Of a stretch of DNA of 64,000 nt, positions 17,336 through 26,246 are shown piece by piece; the stretch's first letter is position 1; each line of letters opens with the position of its first letter. The notes under the pieces were generated by a model, which saw nothing but the letters and a program-made list of their open reading frames with translations, was not told where the DNA came from and did not search any database. The position numbers and the translations under genes are program-made. Source of the DNA: an uncultured Clostridium sp. (GTDB taxonomy: Bacteria; Bacillota; Clostridia; Lachnospirales; Lachnospiraceae); NCBI GenBank assembly GCA_900542035.1, contig UQMJ01000011.1:6701-70700 (forward strand), given 5' to 3'.

Positions 17336-17803
17336 ATGGTAAAGACAAACGTAATGCGTCTGCTGGATGCAGCGAACATTTCATATGAATCCAAGGAATA
17401 TGAGGTAGATGAAAAGGATCTGTCCGGCAGCCATGCGGCGGACATGATGGGAGCTGATCACGACACGATTTTTAAGACCCTGGTATTAAAAGGCGAAAAA
17501 ACCGGATACCTGGTCTGCTGCATTCCGGTGGACGAAGAATTGGACTTAAAAAAGGTGGCAAAAGCGGCTCACGATAAGAAAGTAGAGATGATTCCCATGA
17601 AGGATTTGCTGCCGCTGACCGGTTATATTCGGGGAGGATGTTCTCCCATTGGAATGAAGAAAAAGTTTCCCTTATATATAGAAGAAACAGCGATTCTGTT
17701 TGAAAAAATTGCCGTCAGCGCAGGCCAGAGAGGCGTTCAGATTCTTCTGTCTCCCAACGATCTGTGCGCCTATACAGAAGGCAGTTTTGCGCCTCTTATT
17801 TAG
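17336..17803 (+). CDS. ybaK: Cys-tRNA(Pro)/Cys-tRNA(Cys) deacylase
   Basis: Trans-acting editing protein of 155 residues in the YbaK/EbsC family, which hydrolyses Cys-tRNA(Pro) made by mistake by ProRS. FKTLVLKG near residue 44 and GGCSPIGMKKKFPLYI near 101 are the conserved family segments. The length is complete. ATG follows GGAAGGAGAG. Confidence 0.9.
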   Translation: MVKTNVMRLLDAANISYESKEYEVDEKDLSGSHAADMMGADHDTIFKTLVLKGEKTGYLVCCIPVDEELDLKKVAKAAHDKKVEMIPMKDLLPLTGYIRGGCSPIGMKKKFPLYIEETAILFEKIAVSAGQRGVQILLSPNDLCAYTEGSFAPLI

Positions 17804-17942
17804 CAAAAGAGTTGACATAAGGATTCGACAGTAAATTTCGACAAAGAATATGACACAAAATAATTAACAAAAATGTAATAAAATCGTAAAAATAAGGAGG
17901 TCAGTCTGGCTAAAAAAATAGGAGAAATAGACCGGAAACTTG

Positions 17943-17978
17943 CGCTATCTGCACAAAAATGGAGATAGCGTTTTTTTT
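17943..17978 (+). terminator. terminator in the 17.8-18.1 kb gap
   Basis: CGCTATCT and AGATAGCG form an 8-base stem followed by eight Ts. It ends transcripts before the SleB-type gene. The gap between 17804 and 18130 also has AAGGAGG at 17894-17900 without a good start codon; no gene is called there. Confidence 0.8.
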
Positions 17979-18014
17979 CGCCCTGGAATAAGTGACAAAG
18001 TTGTCCGGTTTCCA

Positions 18015-18044
18015 TTGACATTGTGGTGCGTATTCCCATATAAT
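18015..18044 (+). promoter_or_regulatory. promoter of the SleB-type hydrolase gene
   Basis: TTGACA at 18015-18020 and TATAAT at 18039-18044 with an 18-base spacer. This places the transcript start near 18051 and supports the downstream start codon at 18131. Confidence 0.75.
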
Positions 18045-18130
18045 TTGCCATGTTAACCAGAAAAACGAGCAGAAAGTGGGAGATGAATCCTGTTTCTGCG
18101 CCAAAAAGAGGGAGAAAAAGGAGAGTATCT

Positions 18131-19000
18131 ATGTTTCCATTTTATTCTTTTCTTCAGGCAGCACTGCAGTTTGTTCGGGAATTTATGAGACCTGCGATTC
18201 AGGTAAGTAAAAGAATGCACCGCCAGGCCGCTGTTTTAACATCCGGCTGCATGGTAGTGGCCGTCGTCGTATTTACCGCCGCCGGATTTGGAGCGGGAGG
18301 AAAAAGTGCGCTGACTGCATTTGCAGAGGGACGTTACCAGGAGAGCAGCGATGCTTTAGAGGAAACGGACGCTGAAGATTTGGATTTGATTACAGAAGCT
18401 AAAATACAAGCCGAATTCGCCGCTTTCAGACAGGAGAGCAGCCTGATAGGCCAGAACCTGGTAAAAAATACAGAAAAAAAGATAGAACAGTCAGAGCGGG
18501 CAAAAGCGGAACTTGCGGCTAAGCAGGCAAAGATACAGGAGGAAAAAGAAGCAGAAGCCAGACGGATTGCAGAAGAAGAGGCCAGAAAAAAGGCAGAGGA
18601 AGAAAGAAGAGCCGCCAGACGGATTTCTTATTCCCAGTCCGATTATCAGGTGCTTTTGAAAATTGTACAGGCTGAGGCCGGAATCTGCGATGAACGGGGC
18701 CGGATTCTGGTAGCCAATGTGATTATGAATCGGGTACGGGACAAGCGTTTCCCTAATTCAGTCACAGAAGTGGTTTATCAGAGAGGGCAGTTTTCCCCAG
18801 TATCCGATGGACGGATTAATCAGGTAGAGGTAACGGATTTGACAGTTGAATGCGTAAACCGCGCATTAGATGGGGAAGATTATTCCCAGGGCGCCTTGTA
18901 TTTTATGAACAGAGGACGTTCCCAGTCAAAAGCGGTCAGCTTTTTTGATTCCAGGCTTACCTATCTGTTTGCCCACGATGGACATGAGTTTTATAAATAA
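18131..19000 (+). CDS. SleB/CwlJ-type cell wall hydrolase
   Basis: Wall enzyme of 289 residues. A hydrophobic segment near residues 35-52 can act as signal anchor, then a long charged coiled-coil (about 110-160, rich in KAEAEEK), then a hydrolase_2 domain from about 172: LLKIVQAEAG, NVIMNRV, FSPVSDGR and ALYFMN. In SleB the first Glu of the domain is catalytic for lytic cleavage of cortex peptidoglycan; QAEAG fits it. The ATG at 18131 follows AAAAAGGAGAG. Vegetative versus spore role cannot be told from sequence. Confidence 0.88.
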   Translation: MFPFYSFLQAALQFVREFMRPAIQVSKRMHRQAAVLTSGCMVVAVVVFTAAGFGAGGKSALTAFAEGRYQESSDALEETDAEDLDLITEAKIQAEFAAFRQESSLIGQNLVKNTEKKIEQSERAKAELAAKQAKIQEEKEAEARRIAEEEARKKAEEERRAARRISYSQSDYQVLLKIVQAEAGICDERGRILVANVIMNRVRDKRFPNSVTEVVYQRGQFSPVSDGRINQVEVTDLTVECVNRALDGEDYSQGALYFMNRGRSQSKAVSFFDSRLTYLFAHDGHEFYK

Positions 19001-19006
19001 AAAGGA

Positions 19007-19035
19007 TTGAGTTTTTAGAAGGTATGGCGTATACT
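19007..19035 (+). promoter_or_regulatory. promoter of the YhcH-family gene
   Basis: TTGAGT at 19007-19012 and TATACT at 19030-19035, spacer 17 bases. Confidence 0.65.
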
Positions 19036-19080
19036 GTCTGTAAAAAGATGTAGTATCTACATAGAAAAGGAGAGCGCCAT

Positions 19081-19545
19081 ATGATTTTTGACGAGAAGAA
19101 GAATTTAAATTTTTACAGAAATTTAGGAATTGAGGGCCGCTATGCAAAGGCAGTTGATTTCCTGTTAAATACGGATCTGGCTGCATTAGAGACTGGCAAA
19201 CATGAGATTGATGGAAAGAACGTATATGCGAATGTGGTAGAATACACGACGATTCCGTGGGAAGAGGCAAAGTTTGAAGCCCACGAGCATTATACCGATA
19301 TCCAGTATGTCATTAAGGGTACTGAGATTATGACCTATGCTCCGGTAGGAGAGATGACAGTTAAAACCCCTTACAATCCGGAAAAGGACGTTGTATTTTT
19401 TGACAATTCCAATCCAGGTCTGCAGGTTGCAGCAAAAGACGATCAGTACATGATTTTCTTCCCATGGGACGCTCATAAGCCGAAGGCAGCCAATGGAGAA
19501 CCAGCTCCGATTAAAAAGGTAATTGTAAAGATTAAAGAAGACTAA
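19081..19545 (+). CDS. YhcH/YjgK/YiaL family protein
   Basis: Cupin-like protein of 154 residues from the family that includes EbgC and YhcH. Motifs are EVDGKxVxA-like EIDGKNVYANV near residue 42, FEAHEHYTDIQYVIKGTE near 63 with the metal-site His and Glu, and FFPWDAHKP near 127. Members are linked to sialic acid or beta-galactoside use, but no such genes lie nearby. A single-gene unit with its own promoter and terminator is likely. Confidence 0.88.
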   Translation: MIFDEKKNLNFYRNLGIEGRYAKAVDFLLNTDLAALETGKHEIDGKNVYANVVEYTTIPWEEAKFEAHEHYTDIQYVIKGTEIMTYAPVGEMTVKTPYNPEKDVVFFDNSNPGLQVAAKDDQYMIFFPWDAHKPKAANGEPAPIKKVIVKIKED

Positions 19546-19553
19546 TCCATAGA

Positions 19554-19595
19554 AAAAGACGGGAAAAAAGCGGTTGCGCGGATTTCCCGTCTTTT
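19554..19595. terminator. bidirectional terminator
   Basis: AAAAGACGGGAAA and TTTCCCGTCTTTT are perfectly complementary and lie between convergent genes. Confidence 0.8.
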
Positions 19596-19626
19596 GCGTT
19601 TGCTGCACAGATTTGCAGCGGTTTTG

Positions 19627-20208
19627 TTACCTTCTGGTATCAGACTCTCCGGAAATACCCCCCCCATTTCCATCTGTCAGGAACAGGTCGGTTTTCTTTT
19701 GCCGGATAAGCCAGATTCCCAGGAAAATAATTCCGGCAGCAACTGCCAGCTGGGGAATCCGGCGGCTAAACCAGAAGAGAAGATCGGTTACAGGCTCCGG
19801 AATTACCAGGTAGCGTCCAAGAAAGGTCTGAATAAAGTCGCTGAAGATTCGCCACAACATAACGGCGCCTAAAAAAATCAAGGTGCAGGAGGTGGCTTTC
19901 CGGTATCTGGTAAACAGCAGGCTTCGATTTTTGATCAGAACATCCAGATGGAAGCAGTAATCATCCTCGATCATATAGAATTCCTCATCCGGAAGGGTAA
20001 TCAGGTGGTTTACATGGAAAAAGCTGTAAAACCACAAAACCGGTGAAAGAAACATCAGCGGAGGAAACAGGATGCCGCTGCAGAACAGAAGCAGGAAAAA
20101 CAGGCTCATTACGCTGATTCCGTGTTTAAAGAAGCCAAGATACATCTCTCCGGCTCCAGGAATCAGGGAGCAAAAAAAAGTAAATAGGCGGTTTTTCTTT
20201 TTTGTCAT
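19627..20208 (-). CDS. membrane protein of the ECF sigma unit
   Basis: Protein of 193 residues with about four hydrophobic segments. The N-terminus KKNRLFTFFCSLIPGAGEMYLGFFKHG resembles TM2-type domains (PGAGxxYLGxxxxG). The middle is a cytoplasmic loop, and a C-terminal segment is followed by a polar tail. It is the third gene of a unit with an ECF sigma factor and a small membrane protein, six bases after the latter. It may be the effector or sensor of that unit. Function unknown. Confidence 0.7.
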   Translation of the reverse strand: MTKKKNRLFTFFCSLIPGAGEMYLGFFKHGISVMSLFFLLLFCSGILFPPLMFLSPVLWFYSFFHVNHLITLPDEEFYMIEDDYCFHLDVLIKNRSLLFTRYRKATSCTLIFLGAVMLWRIFSDFIQTFLGRYLVIPEPVTDLLFWFSRRIPQLAVAAGIIFLGIWLIRQKKTDLFLTDGNGGGISGESDTRR

Positions 20209-20214
20209 AGTAAC

Positions 20215-20550
20215 TTACCTCCACTTAAATAGATAATAAGAAAGATCAAGCATGGATTTCAGAGAACTTTCTGAAAGAGAAAATAGCAGGAATAAAGCTC
20301 CGGCGACAGCGGTTCCTACCTGGAGGCTGTAACGGAGAAGCTGCAGTTTTCTGGATGCCTGACGGGTTTTCACAGTGACCTGGACATCCAGACTGCGGCT
20401 TTTCTTTAATACCGATTCAGAAAATCCATTTGGAGCAGGAATAAAATAATACCGCTCCGTTTCATCTGCAAATGCATCCATCAGCTGGTCTGAATCTGCA
20501 ATCTCTTCCAGTGTTTCGAGATAAATTCTGGATTTGGGGCTGTTTCTCAT
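20215..20550 (-). CDS. small membrane protein, candidate anti-sigma factor
   Basis: Protein of 111 residues with a soluble N-terminal part of about 75 residues and one C-terminal membrane segment (LQVGTAVAGALFLLFSL). Its start overlaps the ECF sigma stop by four bases (ATGA). The layout of cytoplasmic domain plus one membrane helix right after an ECF sigma gene is that of anti-sigma factors. No zinc HxxxCxxC motif is present. The assignment rests on context. Confidence 0.6.
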   Translation of the reverse strand: MRNSPKSRIYLETLEEIADSDQLMDAFADETERYYFIPAPNGFSESVLKKSRSLDVQVTVKTRQASRKLQLLRYSLQVGTAVAGALFLLFSLSESSLKSMLDLSYYLFKWR

Positions 20551-21056
20551 TTCAGATCCTCCCTTCGGTAGAGTTTTTTCAGCATCCCTTTGGCACGATA
20601 AATCTGGGTCTGAAGCGTTTTGATATTTTTGCCGGTTCTGGCCGCAATCTCGCTGATTTCAATTTCATGGCAGTAATAGTCTAAAGCGACGTCCCTGTAA
20701 GGAGGAGAAAGCTGGCAGCAGCAGTCATAAAGCCGTTTTTTTACATCCCGTTCCAGACATTCGTCTTCGGGGGAGGAATGGCTGTCTGCAATCGCAGTAA
20801 AATAATCGTCTGCCGTAGGTACGCTGCGTCTGCCGGCGCGTTTTAAATAATCGATGCATTTGTTGGTGGCAATGCGGCACAGCCATGCCCGTTCGTTGGC
20901 CCCGTCAAAATGATCCAGATTTTTGTAAGCAGAAAGAAAGGTGTCCTGAGCTAAATCTTCTGCATCAAAATAATCGCCGGTAAGGCGGTAGCAGATGGAA
21001 TAGATTAAGTTCTGATACTGCCGAATCAGCCGTTCCAGCGTTTCTTCATCATTCAA
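20547..21056 (-). CDS. ECF-type RNA polymerase sigma factor
   Basis: Sigma-70 family protein of 169 residues. Region 2 is visible near residues 8-75 (YRLTGDYFDAEDLAQDTFLSAYKNL, then WLCRIATNKCIDYLKR), and region 4 near 110-160 (LSPPYRDVALDYYCHEIEISEIAARTGKN). No extra domain is present. It leads a three-gene unit with two membrane proteins, so it probably answers a membrane-derived signal. No autoregulated promoter could be assigned by eye. Confidence 0.92.
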   Translation of the reverse strand: MNDEETLERLIRQYQNLIYSICYRLTGDYFDAEDLAQDTFLSAYKNLDHFDGANERAWLCRIATNKCIDYLKRAGRRSVPTADDYFTAIADSHSSPEDECLERDVKKRLYDCCCQLSPPYRDVALDYYCHEIEISEIAARTGKNIKTLQTQIYRAKGMLKKLYRREDLK

Positions 21057-21233
21057 GCAAAGTTCTCCCCCTTCTTGGTGTCGTTCTATTTATTATAACG
21101 GATGGAACGGCGAAATGTCTTCATTAAATTTTTTTATAAAGTGCCAGATAGAGGGAATTCTTTCCAAGTGTCTCTGGTTATTTCGGTCAAAATATGGTAG
21201 ACTAATACCATCATAAACTGGGGAGGTGTTTCC

Positions 21234-21512
21234 ATGGCAAGAACCATTCGCTATCATGTGATTGCCAGAGGGCGTGTCCAGAATGTAGGATGCCGCTTTT
21301 TCGTGTGTATGGAAGCCAGGCCTATGGGGATTACCGGATATGTAGAAAATCTCTATGACGGTACGGTTCAGATGGAACTTCAGGGAGATCCGGTTCAGTT
21401 ATCGGAGCTTTTAGACGTTATCCGCAAAGGCAACGGCTATATGGAAGTGGAAGATCTGGACATTACAGAAATTCCGGTAAAACCTGGGGAACGTCAGTTC
21501 TTGATGAGCTAG
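21234..21512 (+). CDS. acyP: acylphosphatase
   Basis: Small enzyme of 92 residues that hydrolyses acyl phosphates. The catalytic segment GRVQNVGCRFF provides the phosphate-binding Arg near residue 22 and GYVENLYDGTV the catalytic Asn near 40. It is complete. It lies 31 bases ahead of deoB and may be cotranscribed, though no functional link to deoxynucleoside use is known. Confidence 0.92.
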   Translation: MARTIRYHVIARGRVQNVGCRFFVCMEARPMGITGYVENLYDGTVQMELQGDPVQLSELLDVIRKGNGYMEVEDLDITEIPVKPGERQFLMS

Positions 21513-21543
21513 TTTGAACTGCTGTACGGAAAGGAGTTTGTGT

Positions 21544-22707
21544 ATGAAACGAGTATTTTTAATGGTATTGGACAGTGTGGGAATCGGCGAGATGCCGGAC
21601 GCTGCAGATTTTGGGGATGAGGGGAGCAATACCCTGGCGGCTGCGGCCACCAGTTCTTATTTTTCTATGCCGAATATGAAAAAGCTGGGCTTATTTAATA
21701 TAGAAGGAGTAACCTGCGGGGAAAAAGAGGCAGATCCAGCAGGGGCAGTTGCCAGAATGACAGAAGTATCCAAAGGAAAGGATACGACCATCGGCCATTG
21801 GGAGATTGCCGGCGTGATTTCGCCAAAACCGCTGCCAACATTTCCGGAAGGATTTCCAAGAGAACTTCTGGATGAATTTGAGAAAGAGACGGGCAGAAAG
21901 GTTATCTGCAACAAACCTTATTCCGGTACAGAGGTAATCAAAGATTACGGCAGGGAACACGTAGAGACCGGAGCGCTGATTGTGTATACTTCCGCAGACA
22001 GCGTATTCCAGATTGCTGCCCATGAGGATGTGGTTCCCATTGAAGAATTGTATCGTTACTGTGAGATTGCCCGCCGCCTGTGTACAGGCAGATATGGAGT
22101 TGGACGTGTCATCGCCCGTCCGTTTGAGGGGGAATGGCCTTATAAGAGAACGTCCCGCCGCCACGATTATTCCCTGGTTCCCCCAAAGGAAACCATGCTG
22201 GATGCAATCTGCGCTGCCGGACAGAAGGTACTGGCAGTAGGCAAGATTAACGATATTTTTGCCGGACAGGGCATCAGCGGGATGGTAAGAACCGCAGGAA
22301 ATGCAGAGGGAATCGACCGGACTATCGAATACCTGGGACAGGATTTTGAGGGACTGTGCTTCATTAACCTGGTAGATTACGATATGCTCTATGGCCACCG
22401 CAATGACGTAGATGGCTATGCGAAGGCGCTGACCTATTTTGATGAGCGGCTTCCGGAGATTTTAGCCGCTATGAGAGAAGATGACCTGCTGATGATTACC
22501 GCGGATCATGGATGCGATCCCATTACGCCGTCTACCGACCATTCCAGGGAATATACCCCGTTAGTCATAGCTGGCGCCAGGGTAAAAGCAGGCATAAATC
22601 TGGGAACCAGATCTTCCTTTGCAGATACGGCGGCAACGATTCTGGACTATCTGGGAGTAAAGGGAGAGATTGCCGGAGAAAGCTTTTTAAAAGAAATCTG
22701 CAGATAA
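21544..22707 (+). CDS. deoB: phosphopentomutase
   Basis: Alkaline-phosphatase-superfamily enzyme of 387 residues that converts (deoxy)ribose 1-phosphate to 5-phosphate with Mn2+. VFLMVLDSVGIGEMPDA at the N-terminus supplies metal ligands, GKDTTIGHWEIAG near residue 80 holds the phosphorylated Thr, and MITADHGCDP plus STDHSREYTPL near 315-335 hold the other metal ligands. ATG 21544 follows GGAAAGGAG. It is part of deoB-deoC-pdp, a pathway that salvages deoxynucleosides. Confidence 0.96.
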   Translation: MKRVFLMVLDSVGIGEMPDAADFGDEGSNTLAAAATSSYFSMPNMKKLGLFNIEGVTCGEKEADPAGAVARMTEVSKGKDTTIGHWEIAGVISPKPLPTFPEGFPRELLDEFEKETGRKVICNKPYSGTEVIKDYGREHVETGALIVYTSADSVFQIAAHEDVVPIEELYRYCEIARRLCTGRYGVGRVIARPFEGEWPYKRTSRRHDYSLVPPKETMLDAICAAGQKVLAVGKINDIFAGQGISGMVRTAGNAEGIDRTIEYLGQDFEGLCFINLVDYDMLYGHRNDVDGYAKALTYFDERLPEILAAMREDDLLMITADHGCDPITPSTDHSREYTPLVIAGARVKAGINLGTRSSFADTAATILDYLGVKGEIAGESFLKEICR

Positions 22708-22740
22708 GCAGAAAAAATAAAAAAGAATCGAGGAACACAC

Positions 22741-23412
22741 ATGGATAAGAAAGAAATTTTTAAAACAGTCGATCATACGCTGCTGACTCAGGGAGCTACC
22801 TGGGCAGAGATTAAGGAAATCTGCGACGATGCAGTCGCTTATGGTACCGCTTCAGTCTGCATTCCTCCGTCTTTTGTAAAACGGGCGGCAGACTATCTGG
22901 GAGATAAGATGCCGGTCTGCACCGTAATCGGATTTCCAAATGGCTATAATACCACCAAAACCAAGGTATTTGAGACCAGAGATGCCATTGAAAACGGCGC
23001 CGAAGAAATCGATATGGTTATTAATATCGGAGATCTGAAAGATCAGAATTACGATAAGGTTGAGGCCGAGATACGGGAAATCAAAGAGGCCTGCGGCGAC
23101 AAGATTTTAAAAGTAATCATCGAGACCTGCCTGCTGACAGAGGAAGAAAAGATTAAGATGTGCCAGATAGTTACCGATGCGGGAGCAGACTACATTAAGA
23201 CTTCTACGGGATTTTCCACAGCCGGCGCAACCTTTGACGATATTGCGCTGTTTGCAAAGCACGTAGGGCCGGATGTAAAGATGAAGGCCGCAGGCGGGAT
23301 TAAATCCTTTGACGATGCAGAAAAGTTTATTGAACTTGGGGCGTCCAGACTGGGAACCAGCCGGATTGTCAAACTTGCCAAGGCAGAGACCATCGAAGAG
23401 GGAAGCTATTAA
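22741..23412 (+). CDS. deoC: deoxyribose-phosphate aldolase
   Basis: Class I aldolase of 223 residues that splits deoxyribose 5-phosphate to acetaldehyde and glyceraldehyde 3-phosphate. VDHTLL near residue 10, EIDMVINIG near 89, LKVIIETCLLT near 120 and the Schiff-base lysine in YIKTSTGFS near 151 are visible, then MKAAGGIK near 181. It is complete and sits between deoB and pdp. Confidence 0.96.
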   Translation: MDKKEIFKTVDHTLLTQGATWAEIKEICDDAVAYGTASVCIPPSFVKRAADYLGDKMPVCTVIGFPNGYNTTKTKVFETRDAIENGAEEIDMVINIGDLKDQNYDKVEAEIREIKEACGDKILKVIIETCLLTEEEKIKMCQIVTDAGADYIKTSTGFSTAGATFDDIALFAKHVGPDVKMKAAGGIKSFDDAEKFIELGASRLGTSRIVKLAKAETIEEGSY

Positions 23413-23444
23413 TCCGCAGTTTGAACGGCAAGGAGGCGCAGCTT

Positions 23445-24767
23445 ATGAGGATGTATGACCTGATTGAGGAGAAAAAACGGGGAGACGCTCTTTCAGAGGA
23501 CGAGATTGCTTACATGATCCAGGGATTTACTGCTGGGGATATTCCGGATTATCAGATGGCAGCGATGCTGATGGCCATTTATTTCAAAGGAATGAATGAT
23601 GAAGAAATCACAACGATGACCATGGAGATGGCAAAGTCCGGAGACATGGTGGATTTAAGCGCCATCAAAGGAATCAAGGTGGATAAACACAGTACAGGAG
23701 GCGTTGGAGATAAGACTACATTAATTATCGGCCCTATTGTGGCGGCCTGCGGCGTAAAAGTAGCCAAAATGTCTGGAAGAGGCCTGGGACATACGGGAGG
23801 AACCATTGATAAGCTGGAGAGTATCCCTGGATTTTCTACTTCCATTCCCAGAGAAGAATTTTTCGATATTGTAAACCGTACTGGAATTGCCGTCATTGGA
23901 CAGTCCGGCAACATGGTTCCGGCAGATAAGAAAATTTATGCGCTTCGGGATGTAACAGCGACGGTAGACAGCATTCCGCTGATAGCGTCTTCCATTATGA
24001 GCAAGAAACTGGCGGCGGGAAGCGACGGAATCGTGCTGGATGTCAAGACTGGAAGCGGCGCGTTTATGAAGACGCTGGAAGATTCCATTACCCTGGCTCA
24101 GAAGATGGTGGCCATTGGAACCAGGGCTGGCAGACGATGCTGCGCCCTGATTACAGATATGGACGTACCGTTAGGCCATGCGGTAGGAAATGCTTTGGAG
24201 ATAAAAGAGTCCATAGAGGTATTAAAGGGCGGCGGCCCCTCCGATCTTCGGGAGGTTTCTCTGGGGCTGGCAGCTAATATGCTGTATATGGCGGAAAAAG
24301 GAACGATTGAAGAGTGCCGGAACCTGGCAGAATCAGCGATTCAGGACGGCAGCGCATTCGAGGCCCTGCTGCGCATGGTGGAAGGCCAGGGAGGCGATAA
24401 GAGCTATGCAGAGCATCCTGAAAAACTTCCCAAAGCGCCTTATTCGTTTGAAGTCCTGGCAGAAAAAGACGGCTTTATTACCCATATGGACACAGAATCC
24501 GTGGGAATCGCCTCTGTTATGTTAGGGGCTGGACGCAGTAAGAAAGACGATGTAATCGACCCGTCAGCTGGAATTCTGTTAAAGAAAAAATACGGAGACT
24601 CTGTAAAGAAGGGGGAGGCGTTGGCAGTGCTGTACGCTTCCAAAGAATCCCTGTTTGCAGATGCAGCTGGGAAGCTGAAAGAAGCTTATGTCCTGGGAGC
24701 AGAGATGCCCCTTGAAAAGAAATTAATTTACGCAAGAGTTACCAAGGATCAGGTGGAACGGTTTTAA
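23445..24767 (+). CDS. pdp: pyrimidine-nucleoside phosphorylase
   Basis: Enzyme of 440 residues that phosphorolyses thymidine, deoxyuridine and uridine. The signature region SGRGLGHTGGTIDKLESIPG near residue 110 and DKHSTGGVGDKTTL near 82 form the phosphate and nucleoside sites. The glycosyl transferase N-terminal and PYNP C-terminal domains are complete. ATG 23445 is 7 bases after AAGGAGGC. A terminator follows, closing the deo operon. Confidence 0.95.
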   Translation: MRMYDLIEEKKRGDALSEDEIAYMIQGFTAGDIPDYQMAAMLMAIYFKGMNDEEITTMTMEMAKSGDMVDLSAIKGIKVDKHSTGGVGDKTTLIIGPIVAACGVKVAKMSGRGLGHTGGTIDKLESIPGFSTSIPREEFFDIVNRTGIAVIGQSGNMVPADKKIYALRDVTATVDSIPLIASSIMSKKLAAGSDGIVLDVKTGSGAFMKTLEDSITLAQKMVAIGTRAGRRCCALITDMDVPLGHAVGNALEIKESIEVLKGGGPSDLREVSLGLAANMLYMAEKGTIEECRNLAESAIQDGSAFEALLRMVEGQGGDKSYAEHPEKLPKAPYSFEVLAEKDGFITHMDTESVGIASVMLGAGRSKKDDVIDPSAGILLKKKYGDSVKKGEALAVLYASKESLFADAAGKLKEAYVLGAEMPLEKKLIYARVTKDQVERF

Positions 24768-24810
24768 TCTGCGCAGGCAGTGAAAAGAGTGACACAGCTT
24801 TCTGGAAAGG

Positions 24811-24851
24811 AAAAGGCAGTTGATCAGATGATAGGAACAGCTGCCTTTTTT
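24811..24851 (+). terminator. terminator of the deo operon
   Basis: AAAAGGCAG and CTGCCTTTT pair and are followed by further Ts. Confidence 0.75.
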
Positions 24852-25037
24852 GCGTACGCTGATTGAGGATAACGCAGAACATGGGGAAAGTATCCCTCTT
24901 TGAGGCGTGTTGCCCCTGTACACGGATGCTAGAAAATTTGTAAGGAAAATTGTAAGAAAAAAACAGCATTTCCTGTAAGGTCTCTGTGGTAAGATAAAAG
25001 AAAACGCGATATGCGGATAGGGACAGGAGGGCTGGAT

Positions 25038-26147
25038 ATGAGAAAAAAGAATTTTTGGGCCGGAATAGGAATCCTGACGGTTTGTGCAGCGCTGGGACTG
25101 GGCGGATGCCAGAGGGAAAACCAGAAGATTCCGGAAAAAACAGAAACCAGTGTAGAAGAAACTAACGGGACAGAAAGCAACGGAGAGGAAAACGAGGAGA
25201 CAGAAAACAGGGAACCAGACGCCAGCCAGAAGCCGTCTTTGGAAGCCGAAGAAAAACCGGCTGGAGACGAAACGGAAGAAGTTCTGACAGCGCCTCCCGA
25301 CATTTGGCTGTCAGATTCCCTTTCCAGCAGTTATCAGCCGTTTTTGGTTTCGTGCAGTTCTTATACCTGGAATATGAAGGGCAATGAGGATTTTGAGGGA
25401 GTTGTGGCCTGCGGCGCTCATCCGCTGGAAATGAACGCAGACGCTTTGCCGCTGTATGTGACAGACTATCACCAGATAACCCAAAACCCGTATCTGGTAT
25501 CCTGTCCAGTAATGCCGGATCAGATCCGGCTGACCAGTTGGGATCGTTCTGCCCTGGGAGATGTAGAGAATTCTGCAGAAGAAATGGTTGTCTATGAACA
25601 TGAGGCATTGATTGAATTGAAAGCAGGAAAGGTCTATGCGCTGACGGCTGTGTGGGAAAAAGAAGAGGAAGAGCGACGGGGATTTTCCGGAGAAGCGCAG
25701 TATGTATTTCTGACAGACAGCAGGCAGCCTGGCCAGTCAGAGCAGGAGAAACGGGTTGGGCCAGAACGCTTAGAGCCGTTAAATGATATGGCGCTTTACG
25801 TTTCGTATCCGTTTTCTTATGGAGAGAAGGAATGGGAACTTCAGAAATTTGTCCAGAAAGATATGCTGATAGATGGGGAGCTGGCAATGGATGACAGGTG
25901 CCGTTTCGCAGTTTCTCTGACTTCAGGAGAAAGCGAGTATTGGCTTTTTGACGAGACAGTCCAGCTTGGAGAACCTCAGGCAGATGTCTGGATTGATGCA
26001 GACGACAGGCTCCATGTGGCGCTTCGGGACAGCCGGACCGCCAGATACCAGATTACAGATTTTGTGTATAACCAGGAAACAGATGAATTTATCGGCCGGA
26101 ATGTGATTAGCGAGGATGGGATAAACTATCTGGGGACGACGGAATGA
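25038..26147 (+). CDS. lipoprotein of unknown function
   Basis: Secreted lipoprotein of 369 residues. The signal peptide ends in the lipobox GLGGC near residue 22. A low-complexity acidic linker rich in E, T and N (about 25-90) separates the anchor from a soluble domain (about 95-369) with many aromatic and acidic residues. I do not recognise the domain. ATG 25038 follows ACAGGAGGG. It stands alone between the deo operon and convergent pckA. Confidence 0.75.
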   Translation: MRKKNFWAGIGILTVCAALGLGGCQRENQKIPEKTETSVEETNGTESNGEENEETENREPDASQKPSLEAEEKPAGDETEEVLTAPPDIWLSDSLSSSYQPFLVSCSSYTWNMKGNEDFEGVVACGAHPLEMNADALPLYVTDYHQITQNPYLVSCPVMPDQIRLTSWDRSALGDVENSAEEMVVYEHEALIELKAGKVYALTAVWEKEEEERRGFSGEAQYVFLTDSRQPGQSEQEKRVGPERLEPLNDMALYVSYPFSYGEKEWELQKFVQKDMLIDGELAMDDRCRFAVSLTSGESEYWLFDETVQLGEPQADVWIDADDRLHVALRDSRTARYQITDFVYNQETDEFIGRNVISEDGINYLGTTE

Positions 26148-26202
26148 GAGAGGATAGAAGAGGCGCTTCGGGCATATTTTTCAAAAGTCATTGATTAAGA
26201 AA

Positions 26203-26228
26203 CCGCCCCAGGTAAATACCTGGGGCGG
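26203..26228 (-). terminator. terminator of pckA
   Basis: A 12-base perfect stem (CCGCCCCAGGTA and complement) with a two-base centre. On the minus strand it is followed by TTTCTTAAT. Confidence 0.75.
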
Positions 26229-26246
26229 CCGCTGTTATTATGGAAA

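Noticed and set aside
17890..17965. leader peptide before the 17.95 kb terminator
   Set aside because: There is AAGGAGG but only a CTG codon at the right distance, so a peptide cannot be supported.
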